Shown here piece after piece: positions 10,701 through 18,151 of a stretch of 64,000 nt of DNA; within the stretch, counting starts at the first letter, position 1; each line of letters starts with the position of its first letter. The DNA lies in NCBI RefSeq assembly GCF_900188375.1, contig NZ_FZOO01000013.1, positions 1-64,000 on the forward strand, in the 5' to 3' direction. Under the pieces are notes generated by a model that was given only the letters and a program-made list of their open reading frames with translations, had not been told where the DNA came from and did not search any database. The translations under genes were made by a program, and so were the position numbers. The stretch is from Geodermatophilus pulveris (GTDB lineage: Bacteria; Actinomycetota; Actinomycetes; Mycobacteriales; Geodermatophilaceae).

Positions 10701-11956
10701 ATGCCGCGCGGGTCGGCGATGAACCGGTCGGCGGTGAGGTCGGGCCGGTTGACGTAGCCGCGGGCCACGCCGGGCCCGCCCACGCAGATCTCCCCGACGC
10801 CGCCCGGCGGGACCGGCCTGCGGTCGTCGTCGAGCAGCGTGACCCGGTAGGTGGGCAGCGGACGGCCGATGGTGACCGGCTTGCCGGGCCGCAGCTCGGC
10901 CATCGTGCAGGTCACGGTGGTCTCGGTCGGCCCGTAGGTGTTGAGGATCCGGCGGCCGGGCGCCGCCCAGCGGTCGACCAGCTCGCGCGGGCAGGCCTCA
11001 CCGCCGACGTTGACCGTGCGGATCAGCGGCAGGACGCGGTCGAGGGTCGCCAGGACCGTCGGGACGCAGTAGATCATCGTGATCTCGTGGTCCTCGAGGA
11101 AGTCGGCCAGGCCCGACCCCACCCGCCGGCCGTCCGTGGGACCGGCGACCAGGGTCGCGCCGACCGCCCAGGTCGGCCAGATCTCCTCGATGGAGAAGTC
11201 GAAGGCGATCGTCATGCCCTGGTACACCCGGTCGGTCGGCTCGACCCCGTAGAGGGACGGCACGATGCCGACGAAGTTGCAGATGCTCGACTGGGTGACC
11301 TCGACGCCCTTGGGCCGGCCGCTCGAGCCCGACGTGTAGATGACGTAGCAGACCGGGTCGCCGTCGAACTGGATGCCGGGCCGGGCGCTCGACTGGACCG
11401 CGAGCTCGCCGCCGAGCTCGTCGAGGTACAGGCTCTCGCAGGGCAGCGCGGCGGTGGACGCCGCGAACGGGGTGGCGGTGACCAGCAGGCGCAGCGAGGA
11501 GTCCTCGGCGATGTACTGCAGCCGGTCCGCGGGCGCCTCGGGATCGATCGGGACGAACGTCGCCTCGGTCTTCGTGACCGCCAGCAGCGCCACGTAGGTG
11601 TCCACCGAGCGGTGCAGGAGGATGCCCACCCGGACGCCGGCCCGCGCGCCCCGGGCCATCAGCAGGTTGGCCAGCCGGTTCGCGCGCTGGTCCAGGTCCG
11701 CGTAGGAGACCCGCTCGCCCTCGCACTCCAGCGCGGTGGCCGACGGCCGCTCGTCGCAGGTGCGCTCGAAGAACCGGCTCAGCCGGGTGACCAGCGAGCG
11801 CTGACCCGAGATCTCGGCCACGAAGTTGTCGTGCAGGCGGTATGACGTGGCCGTGTTGTCGCGCATCTCGTGTCCCGGAGCGGCGGTGGGGGCCTGCTGC
11901 TCGACATCTCCCGCGAATGTCGAGAAGAAGTCCCAGTCATCGCTACTAGTGCTCAT
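7763..11956 (-). CDS. Pls/PosA-type NRPS-like synthetase
   Basis: A 1397-aa membrane-bound amino-acid-polymer or conjugate synthetase. Residues 55-560 form an adenylation domain with YTSGSSGRPKG (207-217), FDFSIEEIW (252-260), NTYGPTET (339-346), YRTGDL and SGK (Lys550). A carrier domain follows with FFEALGGHSL and Ser611 as the phosphopantetheine site. The rest alternates transmembrane helices with three left-handed beta-helix (hexapeptide) blocks near 800-890, 1050-1150 and 1270-1375. This is the layout of epsilon-poly-lysine synthetase and PosA relatives, where the C-terminal soluble domains make the amide bonds. The pocket Asp (FDFS) implies an alpha-amino acid. There is no thioesterase or classical condensation domain. 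It heads an operon with the acyltransferase and BPL-N-like genes. Confidence 0.88.
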   Translation of the reverse strand: MSTSSDDWDFFSTFAGDVEQQAPTAAPGHEMRDNTATSYRLHDNFVAEISGQRSLVTRLSRFFERTCDERPSATALECEGERVSYADLDQRANRLANLLMARGARAGVRVGILLHRSVDTYVALLAVTKTEATFVPIDPEAPADRLQYIAEDSSLRLLVTATPFAASTAALPCESLYLDELGGELAVQSSARPGIQFDGDPVCYVIYTSGSSGRPKGVEVTQSSICNFVGIVPSLYGVEPTDRVYQGMTIAFDFSIEEIWPTWAVGATLVAGPTDGRRVGSGLADFLEDHEITMIYCVPTVLATLDRVLPLIRTVNVGGEACPRELVDRWAAPGRRILNTYGPTETTVTCTMAELRPGKPVTIGRPLPTYRVTLLDDDRRPVPPGGVGEICVGGPGVARGYVNRPDLTADRFIADPRGIPGERIYRTGDLGRFLPDGELEYLGRADSEVKVRGHRVDLQEIESVLLEHPQVTGAVVTLLPSSDTGGDLAGYVILRGDGPGGELRPETLAAGAADALVAELHEQLVAQLPPYMVPSYLDVVTSIPMLPSGKADRGRLPAPTRPRLIRGARDFEPPATPAEAWIAGLWEETLRLPAGAVSVEANFFEALGGHSLVAANVVSAMRESELGSGLSILDFYKHPTVRELAAFLEEGSRAGATADPVTLEPREPRPQPPSRNRVVAFGTAQVAVLYAIVMLFLLPVGVLYGLNDGQPSLALVLQLAVALPAVYLLGRWAVPVVGVRLLSRGLRTGEHPLWGGMHLRVWTLQKLVSISPLTVLSGSPWAVTYLRLAGAQVDEEAHIGTADVSLPSLLRVGRGATVGYGTQLHAHRVAEGVLTIAPVTIGAGAVIGSESVLECGSEVGEGAILSDTSLLTSGRTVPAGESWAGSPARPAPEAVDPVVELMAGCASAPRRWSSSLLAGFAGGVLLLEVLPFLILLPVVAVVWWVLLTYGTAAALLATAVSGPVFVAASCALVLGARRLVLPATPEGVHHLRSQLGLEKWLGDKLLEMSLLFNNTMYATLYTPMWLRAMGTKVGRGAEVSTIANIDPDLLTLGEGAFVADMASVGSATYANGHVAFRRTEIGSRAFVGNAAFVPSGTHLGDGSLVGVRSVPPTTGTEPGTSWLGSPSFFLPRREVFEEFTEAELFSPSRRQVRNRYAIEALRIVLPSSLLAVATFATLYALSSLALSWDTVATVLLSPLVALTSSVLVVLAVAALKWAVVGRYRPRVRPLWSGFVRRTEFVTGVYEAAAVPALLTFLTGTPLLGPALRLFGARVGRRTLVDTTYLTEFDLVTIGDDVSVGANASLQTHLFEDRVMKMDHVVLRDRATIGDKAVVLYGSVVEDDATLAALSLAMKGEVLPRETTWCGIPAQKVGRAPTAPPARTRRGVSSGATAAGRR

Positions 11957-12248
11957 GTTTTCACTCTCTGCATCCTCCTCTACGGCAACTCCACGAGGCT
12001 AGGCGCGGGTCTCCCGGACGCGCAAAGACCGGCGGGGACACCGGAGAATGCGGGATCGAAACCTCGTGACCAGCGGGAATAGATGGTCCCTCACAGGCGA
12101 TGACGGGGGTGTTCCTGAGCGTGAGCATCATGCGGGGAATGGCGGCGGACATCGACGGTCGGTCGTCGAGTCGTCACGGAGAACGCATCGGTACCGCAAT
12201 CGACAGGCCCCGACACGCCCGGATCACCCCGGGCGTCGGCAGGCACCG
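11957..12248. promoter_or_regulatory. Divergent promoter region, Pls-like synthetase / PPTase
   Basis: This 292-bp interval separates the leftward synthetase from the rightward phosphopantetheinyl transferase and is richer in A/T than its surroundings near 11950-12000. Minus-strand TAGCCT (near 12000) and GAGGAGG just upstream of the synthetase start are candidate elements. It also holds CGATGTCCG near 12144 (minus strand), related to a motif found before two membrane microprotein modules. No protein I trust is encoded here. Confidence 0.4.
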
Positions 12249-12959
12249 GTGAGAGACGTGTCACCCGATCGTGGCCCTCTGGTCCTCCTCGCCCGCCCCG
12301 AGGACGTGCTGCGCGCCGGCGGCCGGCACCTGCTGACGCCCGCGGAGCGCCGGCGGGCCGCGGCGCTGCGCTCCCGGGCCGACCGCGACGCCCACGTCGC
12401 CGCGCACCTGCTGGTCCGCCACTGCGCCGCGACGCACACCGGCCGGCCGGTGGAGACGCTGGAGCTCGTGCAGCGGTGCGACGGGTGCGGGTCCATCGAG
12501 CACGGCCGGCCCTCGATCGCCGGGCTGCCCGGGCTGCACGTCAGCCTCGCGCACACCCGCGGCGCCGTGGTGGCCGGCGCGGACCGCCGGCCGGTCGGCG
12601 TCGACGTCGAGGGCGCGCCGGCACGGCCGCCGGACCCGGCCACGCTGACCACCGCGCTGACCGACGCCGAGGCCGCCGCCGTCCGGACGGCGGCCGACCC
12701 GTCGGCGGCCTTCCTCCGCTCCTGGGTGCGCAAGGAGTGCCTGGTGAAGGTCGGTGCGCTCACGCTGGACGGGCTGTCGCGGGTGGGACTGGACCCCGCG
12801 ACCGACCGGGTGGCGGAGGACGGGCGCACGCGCAGCCGGTTCGGCCCCCTGCACCTCGTGGACTGGTTCGACCCGGTCCTGGGCGTCGCCGTCGCTGCCG
12901 CCGGCTCCACGCCGCCGGTCGTCGGCACCCCCGGCCCGTGGGCCGTCCGCACCCCCTGA
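12249..12959 (+). CDS. Sfp-type 4'-phosphopantetheinyl transferase
   Basis: A 236-aa enzyme that loads the phosphopantetheine arm of CoA onto carrier-domain serines. Sfp/AcpT signatures are VGVDVEG (Asp119 and Glu121 as Mg ligands) and FLRSWVRKECLVKVGA with the catalytic Lys/Glu (Lys162, Glu163, Lys167). A CDGCGS pair of cysteines lies near 77-81. GTG at 12249 is chosen; GTG at 12258 is equally possible and neither has a strong Shine-Dalgarno, while the longer open frame to 12048 runs through the promoter region. Divergent pairing with the Pls-like synthetase makes Ser611 of that protein the likely substrate. Confidence 0.88.
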   Translation: MRDVSPDRGPLVLLARPEDVLRAGGRHLLTPAERRRAAALRSRADRDAHVAAHLLVRHCAATHTGRPVETLELVQRCDGCGSIEHGRPSIAGLPGLHVSLAHTRGAVVAGADRRPVGVDVEGAPARPPDPATLTTALTDAEAAAVRTAADPSAAFLRSWVRKECLVKVGALTLDGLSRVGLDPATDRVAEDGRTRSRFGPLHLVDWFDPVLGVAVAAAGSTPPVVGTPGPWAVRTP

Positions 12960-13053
12960 CCGCGCCACCGGCGGCCGGGTCGCTGAACCGGTCTGGCGGG
13001 GTCGTCCGAACCACCGGTGTCCCGTCCCCCGATGGGGTCCATCACCCGCTCCA

Positions 13054-13096
13054 CCGGCGCATCCGTGCCCTCCGCCGGCACATCCGTGCGTAGAGT
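13054..13096 (+). promoter_or_regulatory. Paired direct repeat and -10 box before TPM gene 1
   Basis: CCGGCGCATCCGTGC (13054-13068) and CCGGCACATCCGTGC (13075-13089) are 15-bp direct repeats with one mismatch, spaced 21 bp start to start (two helical turns). A TAGAGT box (13091-13096) follows directly, about 47 bp before the TPM gene start. The geometry suits an activator binding next to RNA polymerase. Confidence 0.45.
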
Positions 13097-13142
13097 CCCC
13101 GCCCCCTGGGGCGAGTCCGTCCCCGTCCCGTCGGAGGTCGTC

Positions 13143-13739
13143 GTGCGCAGGCCCGTCATCGTCCTCGGCGTCCTGGCTCTCGTGCTGTCGAGTGCCGGGA
13201 CGGCGTCCGCCGAGCCGCCGCTGGAGGTGGGCGCGGGGATCACCGACCTGGCCGGGGCGCTCGGCACCGGCACGGTGGCGGCCGCCGAGCGGGCCGTGGA
13301 GGACCTCGCCGCGGAGGACGGCCTGGTGCTGTCGGCCGTCTTCGTCCCCTCGTTCGGCGACGCCGAGCCGGGTGCGTGGGCGCGGGACTCCGCCCGGCTG
13401 TCCGGCTTCGACGAGGACGACCTGCTGCTGGCCGTGGCCGTGGGCGAGGAGACCTTCGAGTACGGCTTCTGGGTCGACGAGGACTTCCCGCTGTCGGACG
13501 TCGACGTCGAGCGCGCCGTCATCGCCGAGGTGGAGCCCCGGCTCGCGGCGCGCGACCGGTCCGGCGCGGTCGTCGCGCTGGCCGAGCAGCTCGGGGGGCT
13601 GGTGGCGGCCGAGGAGGAGGCGGCGGCCGCCGCGGGCCCGTGGTCGGCCCGCACCACTATCCTCGTCGTCGGCGGGGTGGCAGCTGTCCTCCTCGTCGCC
13701 CACCTGCTCTCCCGTCGGAGGTCCTCGATCCCGTCCTGA
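13143..13739 (+). CDS. TPM-domain exported membrane protein, copy 1
   Basis: A 198-aa protein with a signal peptide (cleavage near TASA-EPP), a TPM (Psb32/MOLO-1-like) domain containing ITDLAGAL and VLSAVFVPSF, a C-terminal membrane helix (TTILVVGGVAAVLLVAHLL) and an Arg-rich tail. The topology puts the TPM domain outside the cell. TPM proteins are linked to membrane-protein quality control or phosphatase-like activity, but no function can be assigned here. The GTG follows GGAGG. A paralogue of the same layout is at 17033-17632; both have DRSGAVV(A/E)LA near the end of the domain. Confidence 0.75.
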   Translation: MRRPVIVLGVLALVLSSAGTASAEPPLEVGAGITDLAGALGTGTVAAAERAVEDLAAEDGLVLSAVFVPSFGDAEPGAWARDSARLSGFDEDDLLLAVAVGEETFEYGFWVDEDFPLSDVDVERAVIAEVEPRLAARDRSGAVVALAEQLGGLVAAEEEAAAAAGPWSARTTILVVGGVAAVLLVAHLLSRRRSSIPS

Positions 13740-13844
13740 CGGCCGGGGCCGCGGCGCACGCCGGCGTCCGTGGTCCGGGGCACACAGCGGCCTCACAGCC
13801 CGGTCACCGGGGGGTCGCAGGCGTCCCGTCCACGCTCCCCGGCC

Positions 13845-14216
13845 ATGACCTCCCCGACGGTGATCTCCCCTGAGTCGACGCCTGTCCCCACGGCTGCCCG
13901 GCCATCTCCCCGTGGCGTCCCCGCCCCTCCTGGCGGGGGGTCCGAGGCGGGCCCGGGGTACGTGAGCCTCGCCGCTCCGCACGACCCGGCGCGGTGCGCC
14001 GGCCGCGGGTGCTCCCGGCACCACCCGAGCGACCACCACATGCGGACCTGGCCACGGGTGTGGCGGGAGTTCTACGGCTACTCCGACCGGCTGTGCCCGC
14101 ACGGCATCGGGCACCCCGACCCGGACGACGTCGTCCACCTGCAGGCGCTGGGCGGGGCGTGCACCGCCCACCCGTGCGACGGGTGCTGCACCGCACCCCT
14201 GCGCACCGGCGGGTGA
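13845..14216 (+). CDS. Small Cys/His-rich protein of unknown function
   Basis: A 123-aa product. The first ~45 residues are Pro/Ser/Gly-rich; the rest is dense in Cys and His: CAGRGCSRHHPSDHHMRTWP, RLCPHGIGHPDPDD, and a terminal GGACTAHPCDGCC. The spacing suggests a metal-binding fold, most simply zinc, but I do not recognise the family. The ATG at 13845 was chosen as the first Met before an acceptable N-terminus; an earlier start at 13770 would add Arg-rich residues. Its stop is only 4 bp from the convergent membrane-protein gene. Third-position G/C bias supports coding. Confidence 0.55.
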   Translation: MTSPTVISPESTPVPTAARPSPRGVPAPPGGGSEAGPGYVSLAAPHDPARCAGRGCSRHHPSDHHMRTWPRVWREFYGYSDRLCPHGIGHPDPDDVVHLQALGGACTAHPCDGCCTAPLRTGG

Positions 14217-14220
14217 CCGC

Positions 14221-15057
14221 TCAGACGGTCTGCCGGACCGCGGAGGTCTGGGCGGCCCGGGCGTCCTCGTCGCGGCGGAGCACCCAGGAGGCGGGCAGCA
14301 CCAGGCGCGGGGCGACACCGACGAGGACGGCGACGAGGACGGCGACGCCGGCCAGTGCCTCCCCCGACTCCTCGAGGTAGGTGGCGGTCACCGCCCACGG
14401 CGCGGACACGACCGTGGACACCGCCGACAGGCCCACCGAGGCCGCGGCGTAGCCGGCCAGGCAGGTGAGCACCCGCCGCCGGTCGCGGCGCTCGTCCCGG
14501 CTGACGAGGGCCAGCACGCCGATCACGGCCGCGGCCAGCGCGGCGCTCAGCACGACCGCGCCGGCCGGGCCGGCCGCGGCGGACAGGGCGATCACGGCGT
14601 CGACGTGCAGGGTCCCGCCGGCCTTGACCACGGCGACGGCCGCGCAGACCAGCCCGACGGCGAGCCACCAGGTGCGGCGTCCCGGCGTCCGGGCCGCCCC
14701 GGCGACCGCGGCGACGGCGGCCGCGGCGAACAGCGCGGCGACGAAGGTGCGGGGCGCGGACCAGGGGGCGTCCATGGACAGGGTGCGGGCCACCGGGCCG
14801 GTGGCGCCGGCGAGCCGGGCGACGTAGCCGGCCGTCTCGAGCAGGACGGCGGTCGCGGCCAGGGCGACGCCGACCGGCGGGAGGGGCACGCGGCGGCGCG
14901 CGGTGCGCAGCCGCACGTCGGGGACGGCGGGCGCGGCGGCGGTCAGCGGCCCGGCGGCGCGCAGGTCGGCGACCCGGATGCCGCGGCCGACGACGACGGC
15001 CACGGCGAAGGCGAGCAGCACCCAGAGGACCAGTCCCCCGGCGACCCAGATCCACAC
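14221..15057 (-). CDS. Multi-helix membrane protein with N-terminal GR-IR-AD microprotein module
   Basis: A 278-aa protein with about seven membrane segments. Its first ~38 residues (GLVLWVLLAFAVAVVVGRGI, then RVADL) match the whole helix of the free 58-aa microproteins at 18152-18328 and 19906-20082. The remainder resembles the membrane protein at 20336-21082: both have an Arg-Arg then helix start, a W/F-T-F-like helix, a W-x-LA...CAA helix and a late (E/S)SGEA/SEELL acidic motif. It thus looks like a fusion of two modules that exist separately 5 kb away. GTG at 15057 follows the conserved TGCCGATGTCCGG directly. The molecular role is unknown. Confidence 0.65.
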   Translation of the reverse strand: MWIWVAGGLVLWVLLAFAVAVVVGRGIRVADLRAAGPLTAAAPAVPDVRLRTARRRVPLPPVGVALAATAVLLETAGYVARLAGATGPVARTLSMDAPWSAPRTFVAALFAAAAVAAVAGAARTPGRRTWWLAVGLVCAAVAVVKAGGTLHVDAVIALSAAAGPAGAVVLSAALAAAVIGVLALVSRDERRDRRRVLTCLAGYAAASVGLSAVSTVVSAPWAVTATYLEESGEALAGVAVLVAVLVGVAPRLVLPASWVLRRDEDARAAQTSAVRQTV

Positions 15058-15060
15058 GTG

Positions 15061-15073
15061 CCGGACATCGGCA
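15061..15073 (-). promoter_or_regulatory. TGCCGATGTCCGG element, copy 1
   Basis: Minus-strand TGCCGATGTCCGG ends 3 nt before the GTG of the membrane protein at 14221-15057. The same 13 bases lie at identical spacing before the microprotein at 18152-18328. It could be a translation-initiation or operator element. Confidence 0.45.
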
Positions 15074-15127
15074 CAGCCGCCGTCCGCCCTGATCCCGCGC
15101 CGCGGACCACCACCCCGACGGGTGAGG

Positions 15128-16453
15128 TCAGCTCCGGGCCGCCCCGGTGCCGGCGCCCGCCTGCAGCACCCGCCGCCGGACGGCGCCCGTGGCCTGCGCG
15201 ACGATCTCCTCGAGCGGGCCGCGGACGTGGGAGCGGCTCCAGAGCAGGGCGGAGCCGACGACGAGGAGGACCTGGACCAGCAGGGAGACCAGGTCGTCGC
15301 GCGGCATGGTCCCGGAGCCGAGCAGCAGCAGGTGCAGGCAGTACAGGGACAGGGTCATGCTGCCCGCGGCCGAGAGCGGCCGCAGCGCCCGGGTCGTCGT
15401 CCGGCCGACCAGGATGCAGACGCCGAGGACGGCCAGCCCGACGCCGATCGTGGACAGCAGGTCCAGCGGGGTGGTCGAGTGCGGCGCCGCCGTCGCCAGC
15501 CACCACGCCGTCTCGGTCGGGGTCGTGCCCGCGGGGCCCCACAGCAGCAGGTCGCGGTACTCCTCGGGCGTCCGCGCGGCCAGCGCAGCCGCCTGCAGGT
15601 CGGCGCGCCCGCCCAGCACGTCGAGGAGGGACCAGGAGACCAGGCGGGCGCCCACGGCCAGCCCCACGCCCACCACGACCAGCAGCGCCACGACCCGCCG
15701 GGAGGACAGCAGCGAGCGTCCGACCGCCAGGCCCACGCAGAGGTAGGCCAGCCACGGCAGGGCCGGGTAGGTGCCGGTGAGCAGCAGGTCCCGGAACACC
15801 CGTCCCGGCTCCCCGACCAGGTCGGCGAAGCCGTAGTTGGGCTCGGTGACGAGCTGCTCGCCGGCCCGCAGCAGGTGGCTGAGCACGGGCAGGCCGATCG
15901 CGACGGCCGCAGCGGTGACGAGCAGCGCCCGCACCGACAGGAGCAGCAGCGGGATCGCCAGCACGAACAGCAGCGCGTAGTACGGGAGGATCACGCCGGC
16001 CAGCGAGCGCGACACGAGCGGGCCGAGGAGCAGGCCCACCGCCCCGACGAGCAGCGCGCGCACGGCCAGCGACGCGGCGTGCGCCCCCCACGCCCGGCCG
16101 GCCGGGGGCCGCCGCCGTCCGGTGGCGAAGGCCACTCCGACCCCGGCCAGCAGCGCGAACAGGGCGGCCGAGCGGCCCGCGGCCACGTCCCAGGTCAGCG
16201 AGGGACCTCCGTCCGGGCCGACCGGGTCCATGACGTGGATGGCCATCATGCCGAACAGCGCCAGCCCGCGGGCCGCGTCGATGCCGACCAGGCGCGGGTT
16301 GCCCCGCTGCACCGGCGCGGTGCTCGCCGGGCTCCCGGAGACGTCCCCGGGCTGGGCGGGCGCGCAGTCGTGGGGCAGGTCCGCGGCGGCCGCCGGAGCG
16401 GTGCGCGGCGGGTCCAGCACGCCGTCCCGGGCGCTGCGGTCCCCCGCGCTCAC
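15128..16453 (-). CDS. HGSNAT-like (DUF1624/DUF418) membrane acyltransferase, copy 2
   Basis: A 441-aa paralogue of the protein at 6459-7766. It shares DVSGSPASTAP, then RLVGIDAARGLALFGMMAIH, LAGVGVAFATGRR, ILPYYALLFVLAIPL, YPALPWLAYLCVGLAVGR, the APHSTTPLDL loop and HVRGPLEEIVAQATGAVRR near the end. About eleven membrane helices are apparent. By family it should move acyl groups across or at the membrane; the acceptor is unknown. Unlike copy 1 it is not coupled to a synthetase gene: the nearest neighbours are the fused membrane protein (same strand, downstream) and a divergent TPM gene. The GTG start lacks a clear ribosome site, so the N-terminus is tentative. Confidence 0.78.
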   Translation of the reverse strand: MSAGDRSARDGVLDPPRTAPAAAADLPHDCAPAQPGDVSGSPASTAPVQRGNPRLVGIDAARGLALFGMMAIHVMDPVGPDGGPSLTWDVAAGRSAALFALLAGVGVAFATGRRRPPAGRAWGAHAASLAVRALLVGAVGLLLGPLVSRSLAGVILPYYALLFVLAIPLLLLSVRALLVTAAAVAIGLPVLSHLLRAGEQLVTEPNYGFADLVGEPGRVFRDLLLTGTYPALPWLAYLCVGLAVGRSLLSSRRVVALLVVVGVGLAVGARLVSWSLLDVLGGRADLQAAALAARTPEEYRDLLLWGPAGTTPTETAWWLATAAPHSTTPLDLLSTIGVGLAVLGVCILVGRTTTRALRPLSAAGSMTLSLYCLHLLLLGSGTMPRDDLVSLLVQVLLVVGSALLWSRSHVRGPLEEIVAQATGAVRRRVLQAGAGTGAARS

Positions 16454-17032
16454 CGGCGACCCGTGGCGGTCGTCCGCGAGGGACCGCGGCCGGGCGCGGG
16501 CCGGACCGGCGCGGTCGCCGCCGCTGCGGGAGGGACGTGAGAGGGTGCCCGGTCCCCGCGGGTTGCCGTCATGTCGCTGCTCCCTGGATCGCGGGACGTC
16601 TCGGCTGCCGGTCCTCGGCGACCGTCCCGGTGCGCGCCCGACTGTCGTCGGGGCACGGGGGCACAGCCACCCCCGGATGGCGAAACGCTGTGACTCGGTG
16701 ACGTGACGTCACCGGCGACGGGGCGTTCCGTCACCGGAGGTGAACGGATCGTGAACCCCGAGGACGGCCGCTCCGTCCGGCGAGGCGCCCGTGGCCTGCC
16801 GGGTGCGCGGTCTGGCGGGGCGTCACCGGGGCGCCCCGGAGCGTGCCCACACGTCGGCAGAGCGGGCCGGACGTGCGGTCACCCGGGGTGGGCGGGTGCA
16901 GGCGCCCCCCGGACGAGGGCACGGTGGCACGTGGGTCCCAGGACGTCCTGGGCACCGTGGGACCGGAGCCGCCGACCCCGCCGGGCGTCGGCACCGAGGC
17001 TCGGGTCCTCCCGGAGTCGTCGGAGGTCGAAC
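16454..17032. other. 579-bp divergent intergenic region
   Basis: This stretch lies between acyltransferase copy 2 (leftward) and TPM gene 2 (rightward). Apart from the inverted repeat at 16696-16714 and a second CGTCACCGG nearby, I see nothing defined. Open frames through it encode low-complexity Arg/Gly/Pro peptides without family resemblance. Confidence 0.5.
16696..16714. promoter_or_regulatory. Operator-like inverted repeat CGGTGACG-tga-CGTCACCG
   Basis: Perfect 8-bp arms with a 3-bp spacer, overlapping the 10-bp palindrome GTGACGTCAC (16703-16712). CGTCACCGG occurs again about 20 bp downstream. It is placed in the divergent interval between two membrane-protein genes, as expected for a dimeric regulator site. 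Confidence 0.45.
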
Positions 17033-17632
17033 GTGTCCAGGGCTGTCGTCGTCACGGGTGTGCTGGCACTCGCGCTGTCCGTCGCCGGGCCGGCGCGGGC
17101 CGCACCCCCGCTGCAGCTCACCGACCGGGTCACCGACCAGGCAGGGGCGCTCGGTGACGACGCGGCGGCCGCCCGCGAGGCGGCGCAGTCCCTGGCCGAG
17201 GACACCGGCGTCGGCCTGTACGTCGTCTTCGTGCCCTCGTTCGACGCGGTGCCACCGGAGACGTGGGCCGAGCGGACCGCCGAGCTGTCCGCGCTGGAGC
17301 CGACCGACGTGCTGCTCACCGTCGCCGTGGGCGAGGGCGAGGGCACCTACGAGTACTCCTGGTGGGTCGACGACGCCACCCGGCTGTCCGGGGTGGCCGT
17401 CGAGGCCGCGATGACCGGCGAGATCGAGCCGCGGCTGGCCGCCGGTGACCGATCGGGCGCGGTGGTGGAGCTGGCCGGGCAGCTGCGCCCGCTCGCCCGA
17501 GCGGCGGAGGAGGCGACGACCGCGACGTGGTCGGGCACGACCACCGCCTGGGTGGTGGCCGCCGTCGCCGTCGTCCTGCTCGCCGGCCACCTGCTGTCCC
17601 GCCGCCGCTCCACCGCCCGCCCCACCCGGTAG
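17033..17632 (+). CDS. TPM-domain exported membrane protein, copy 2
   Basis: A 199-aa paralogue of the protein at 13143-13739, with the same order: signal peptide (cleavage near ARA-APP), TPM domain containing VTDQAGAL and LYVVFVPSFDAVPPETWAE, a conserved IEPRLAAGDRSGAVVELA stretch, one C-terminal helix and a basic tail LSRRRS. The GTG start has GGAGG upstream; the longer open frame to 16703 is Arg-rich noise. The extracytoplasmic TPM domain has no assignable activity here. Downstream is the broken phosphotransferase. Confidence 0.75.
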   Translation: MSRAVVVTGVLALALSVAGPARAAPPLQLTDRVTDQAGALGDDAAAAREAAQSLAEDTGVGLYVVFVPSFDAVPPETWAERTAELSALEPTDVLLTVAVGEGEGTYEYSWWVDDATRLSGVAVEAAMTGEIEPRLAAGDRSGAVVELAGQLRPLARAAEEATTATWSGTTTAWVVAAVAVVLLAGHLLSRRRSTARPTR

Positions 17633-17680
17633 CCCGGCGGGCCCCGGCCCGTCGCCGGACCGGGACCCACGGGGTGCCGG

Positions 17681-18142
17681 TCAGCCGTCGACCGCGGAGC
17701 CCTCGAACTGCTCCTCGTCGTCGCCGCCGACGGTGCCGGCGTCCTGCTGCACCGGGAGTCGGCCAGGTCCAGCGCCGGCTGCCCCAGCGCGAGCAGGTCG
17801 AGGTCGAGCAGGCCCACCGACCCGTCGTCGGCCACGAGCGCCTGCCGGTCGTGCAGGTCCCGGTGCACGGCCACCAGCGGCCCGCCCGGCGCGGTGGTGG
17901 ACTCCCGGGTCACCGCGCGCACCTCGTCGTCCGGGTCGCGGTCACCCAGCCAGGAGCGGGTCGGCCCGGTCCAGCGCAGCAGCACCGCGGCCCCGGCGGC
18001 GCCGTCGTGCACCGGGGGCCGGCGGGGGGTCGTCCCCCGGCGGCAGATCGGCGAGGGTCCGGCCGGGCAGCCACTCGCCGACCACCAGGCCGAGCGCGCG
18101 GGCTCGCAGACCACCAGGGCGGACGTGCGCACCCAGCACGGT
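17681..18142 (-). pseudogene. Broken APH-type phosphotransferase
   Basis: Two minus-strand frames must be joined to recover aminoglycoside-phosphotransferase-like sequence. The upstream frame (about 18142-18030) reads ALGLVVGEWLPGRTLADLPP; the other frame then gives VAVHRDLHDRQALVADDGSV followed by GLLDLDLLALGQPALDLA, the catalytic HRDLH loop and the metal-binding Asp. A frameshift therefore falls around 18000-18030, in a C/G homopolymer-rich stretch. The N-lobe is missing, and after QPALDLADS the frame degenerates. Members of this fold phosphorylate small molecules or sugars. It is almost certainly inactive as read; a sequencing error at the frameshift would still leave a truncated N-terminus. 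Confidence 0.65.
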
Positions 18143-18151
18143 CGCCGGCTG

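Noticed and set aside
8000..11845. A very long plus-strand open frame antisense to the Pls-like synthetase
   Set aside because: Its translation is His/Gln/Arg/Gly-rich without domains. It is the usual antisense shadow of a very GC3-rich gene.
11961..12152. A 63-codon minus-strand frame just upstream of the synthetase, considered as a leader or precursor peptide
   Set aside because: No ribosome site, no leader-like composition, and it covers the likely promoter elements.
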